Source: an uncultured Rhodospirillaceae bacterium
GTDB taxonomy: Bacteria; Pseudomonadota; Alphaproteobacteria; Thalassobaculales; Thalassobaculaceae
Assembly: GCA_937891725.1 (NCBI GenBank)
Contig: CALAHL010000617.1
Span: forward strand, 1-7,550
Direction of reading: 5' to 3'
Length of the DNA stretch: 7,550 nt
Shown: in pieces, positions 6,308 through 7,550 of the stretch
Position numbering within the stretch: position 1 is the first letter of the stretch
Layout of the letters: each line of letters opens with the position of its first letter
Made by a program: the position numbers and the translations under genes
Notes under the pieces: model-generated
Databases searched by the model: none
What the model saw: the letters and a program-made list of their open reading frames with translations, nothing else
Told to the model about the DNA's origin: nothing

Positions 6308-7120
6308 ATGAGGAATGACCCAGATGCGCTCGACGGTGCCGCATCGGGCGAGGCGGGTTCGAAAGCCGGCCCACGCCTGGTTGCGGCTGACGGGTCGACC
6401 GAAGGGTTGATCGCCGCCAATATCGGTAAGCGGTTCAAGAAGCGACCGGTTCTGCGCGACGTCAGCGTCTCCGTCAAACGGGGTGAGGCAGTCGGTCTCC
6501 TCGGACCCAACGGCGCCGGAAAGACCACCTGTTTCTACATCATCACCGGTCTGATCTCCGCCGATTCGGGCTCTGTTTCGCTCGACGGTAACGATATCAC
6601 CGATCTTCCGATGTATCGGCGGGCGCGTCTTGGCATCGGATATTTGCCCCAGGAAGCCTCGATCTTTCGTGGCCTGACGGTCGAGCAGAATCTGAAAGCG
6701 GTCTTGGAAGTGGTCGAGCGTAATCCCGGCATCCGAGAGCGGATGCTGGAGGATCTTCTGGCGGAGTTTTCGATCAGTCATTTGCGCCGAACCCCAGCGC
6801 TCGCGCTGTCGGGCGGAGAGCGGCGGCGGGTGGAAATCGCCCGCGCCCTCGCCAGCCAGCCGGCTTTCATCTTGCTGGACGAACCGTTGGCGGGGATCGA
6901 TCCGATCGCGGTGGGTGAGATCCGGGACCTGATCTCGCATCTCACCGAACGCGGTCTCGGGGTGTTGATCACCGACCACAATGTTCGCGAAACACTCGAT
7001 ATCGTTGATCGAGCGTATATCCTGCATGATGGGATGGTTTTGATGGAGGGGGCGCCGGACGATATTGTCGCCCATCGGGATGTCCGTCGCTTCTATCTCG
7101 GAGAGCGGTTCAGCCTGTAG
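6308..7120 (+). CDS. lptB: LptB, LPS export ABC transporter ATP-binding protein
   Basis: The cytoplasmic ATPase whose dimer drives LPS extraction by LptFG. All ABC motifs are intact in the 270-residue protein: Walker A GPNGAGKTT (66-74, K72), Q-loop YLPQEASIF (Q115), signature LSGGERRRVEIARAL (167-181), Walker B ILLDEPLAGIDP (D191, E192) and switch ITDHNVRE (H224). LPMYRRARLGIGYLPQ and DEPLAGIDPIAV are specific to LptB rather than to generic branched amino-acid ATPases. The start is ATG 6308 with AAGG about nine bases upstream. The same frame is open back to 6203, but that part overlaps lptA and lacks family resemblance. Compared with E. coli LptB (241 residues) there are about 30 extra N-terminal residues, rich in Ala, Gly, Asp and Ser and probably disordered, before GLIAANIGKRF. 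It sits between lptA and rpoN as in most proteobacteria. Confidence 0.96.
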   Translation: MRNDPDALDGAASGEAGSKAGPRLVAADGSTEGLIAANIGKRFKKRPVLRDVSVSVKRGEAVGLLGPNGAGKTTCFYIITGLISADSGSVSLDGNDITDLPMYRRARLGIGYLPQEASIFRGLTVEQNLKAVLEVVERNPGIRERMLEDLLAEFSISHLRRTPALALSGGERRRVEIARALASQPAFILLDEPLAGIDPIAVGEIRDLISHLTERGLGVLITDHNVRETLDIVDRAYILHDGMVLMEGAPDDIVAHRDVRRFYLGERFSL

Positions 7121-7129
7121 ACTTTCATT

Positions 7130-7144
7130 CGGCACCTGTCTCGC
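7130..7144 (+). promoter_or_regulatory. Candidate -24/-12 (sigma-54) promoter before rpoN
   Basis: CGGCAC-CTGTC-TCGC resembles the sigma-54 consensus TGGCAC-N5-TTGC. Both invariant doublets, GG at 7131-7132 and GC at 7143-7144, are separated by exactly ten bases. Two consensus positions differ (C for T in each half). The start would fall near 7156, about 30 bases before the rpoN ATG. Such matches also arise by chance in GC-rich DNA. Confidence 0.3.
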
Positions 7145-7185
7145 CGAGGCGGGGCTACATACGGAGACGCGGGAAGTCGGGTTAA

Positions 7186-7550
7186 ATGGCGCTATCACAA
7201 CGCCTCGATTTACGGCAATCGCAGAGTCTGGTGCTGACCCCGCAGCTGCAGCAGGCTATCAAGCTGTTGCAGTTGAACAATCTGGAACTGACCGAATATG
7301 TCGAGGGCGAGCTGGCGCAGAACCCGCTGCTCGACCGCGACGATGTCGACGGACCGGTATCGCTTGATGCCGTCGCCCAAGACAATTTGCTGCGGCATGC
7401 GGACCCTGGGGATGCACCGGCACCGGTCGCGTCCGGGGACGGGTTCGAGGATGCGCCGACCGGCCCGGACATGGTCGACTACGCGGCGACCGAGCGCTTG
7501 CCGAGTGCCGATGCCGATCCGACAGACATGGATTACGACAACACCTACGG
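7186..7550 (+). CDS. rpoN: RNA polymerase sigma-54 factor, N-terminal part (runs off the window)
   Basis: Sigma-54 directs RNA polymerase to -24/-12 promoters and needs an AAA+ activator; it controls nitrogen, motility and related genes. The 121 residues seen cover region I (1-49), with the Gln/Leu-rich LRQSQSLVLTPQLQQAIKLL (about 9-28) and LELTEYVEGELAQNPLL (33-49), the standard opening of the family. After that comes the acidic, poorly conserved region II, rich in Asp, Ala and Pro, to the edge. The core-binding region, HTH and RpoN box lie outside. The start is secure at the 5' side: an in-frame TAA (7183-7185) directly precedes the ATG. The Shine-Dalgarno is weak (GGGAAG at 7171-7176). It lies 65 bases after lptB, the usual proteobacterial order. 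Confidence 0.95.
   Translation, partial: MALSQRLDLRQSQSLVLTPQLQQAIKLLQLNNLELTEYVEGELAQNPLLDRDDVDGPVSLDAVAQDNLLRHADPGDAPAPVASGDGFEDAPTGPDMVDYAATERLPSADADPTDMDYDNTY

Noticed and set aside
6224..7198. Minus-strand 324-residue frame opposite lptB
   Set aside because: Antisense shadow; all ABC motifs are on the plus strand.

Overview
The window is a GC-rich chromosomal segment from an alphaproteobacterium, most likely in or near the Rhodospirillales. Three things support this: the gene order rnd-like, lptC, lptA, lptB, rpoN; the alphaproteobacterial style of LptC and of the complex I NDUFA9-like protein; and an MttB-family protein with an Arg/Ala-rich amino terminus. I cannot name a genus from sequence alone. 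Almost everything here is housekeeping or envelope biology. I see no insertion sequence, phage gene, CRISPR array, toxin-antitoxin pair or defence cassette, and no obviously undescribed system.

Layout, left to right. (1) At the left edge, on the minus strand, is the beginning of a trimethylamine/glycine-betaine methyltransferase (MttB) family gene. Its frame stops after 75 codons, and a single missing base near position 34 would explain the stop. (2) Diverging from it is a complete three-domain aminopeptidase P (M24B) at 444-2450, with all metal ligands in place and an extra N-terminal segment. (3) Convergent with it, 24 bases away, is an NDUFA9-type extended SDR protein on the minus strand (2475-3449). 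(4) A tRNA-Leu(CAG) gene at 3676-3762 has a good sigma-70-like promoter just upstream. (5) On the plus strand follow a short RNase D-like 3'-5' exonuclease (4012-4623), then lptC, lptA and lptB, then the 5' end of rpoN, which runs off the right edge.

The lpt genes work together. LptB is the cytoplasmic ATPase that powers extraction of LPS from the inner membrane through LptFG (not in this window). LptC is the membrane-anchored periplasmic acceptor. LptA is the soluble periplasmic bridge to the outer membrane. lptC and lptA overlap by one base (TGATG), which suggests translational coupling. lptB and rpoN follow after gaps of 58 and 65 bases. The lptA-lptB-rpoN order is the classic proteobacterial arrangement.

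Points worth a second look are the interrupted mttB frame, the direct 97-residue-period duplication inside LptA, N-terminal extensions on aminopeptidase P and LptB, and a -24/-12 (sigma-54) promoter look-alike in the lptB-rpoN gap, which could mean rpoN autoregulation.
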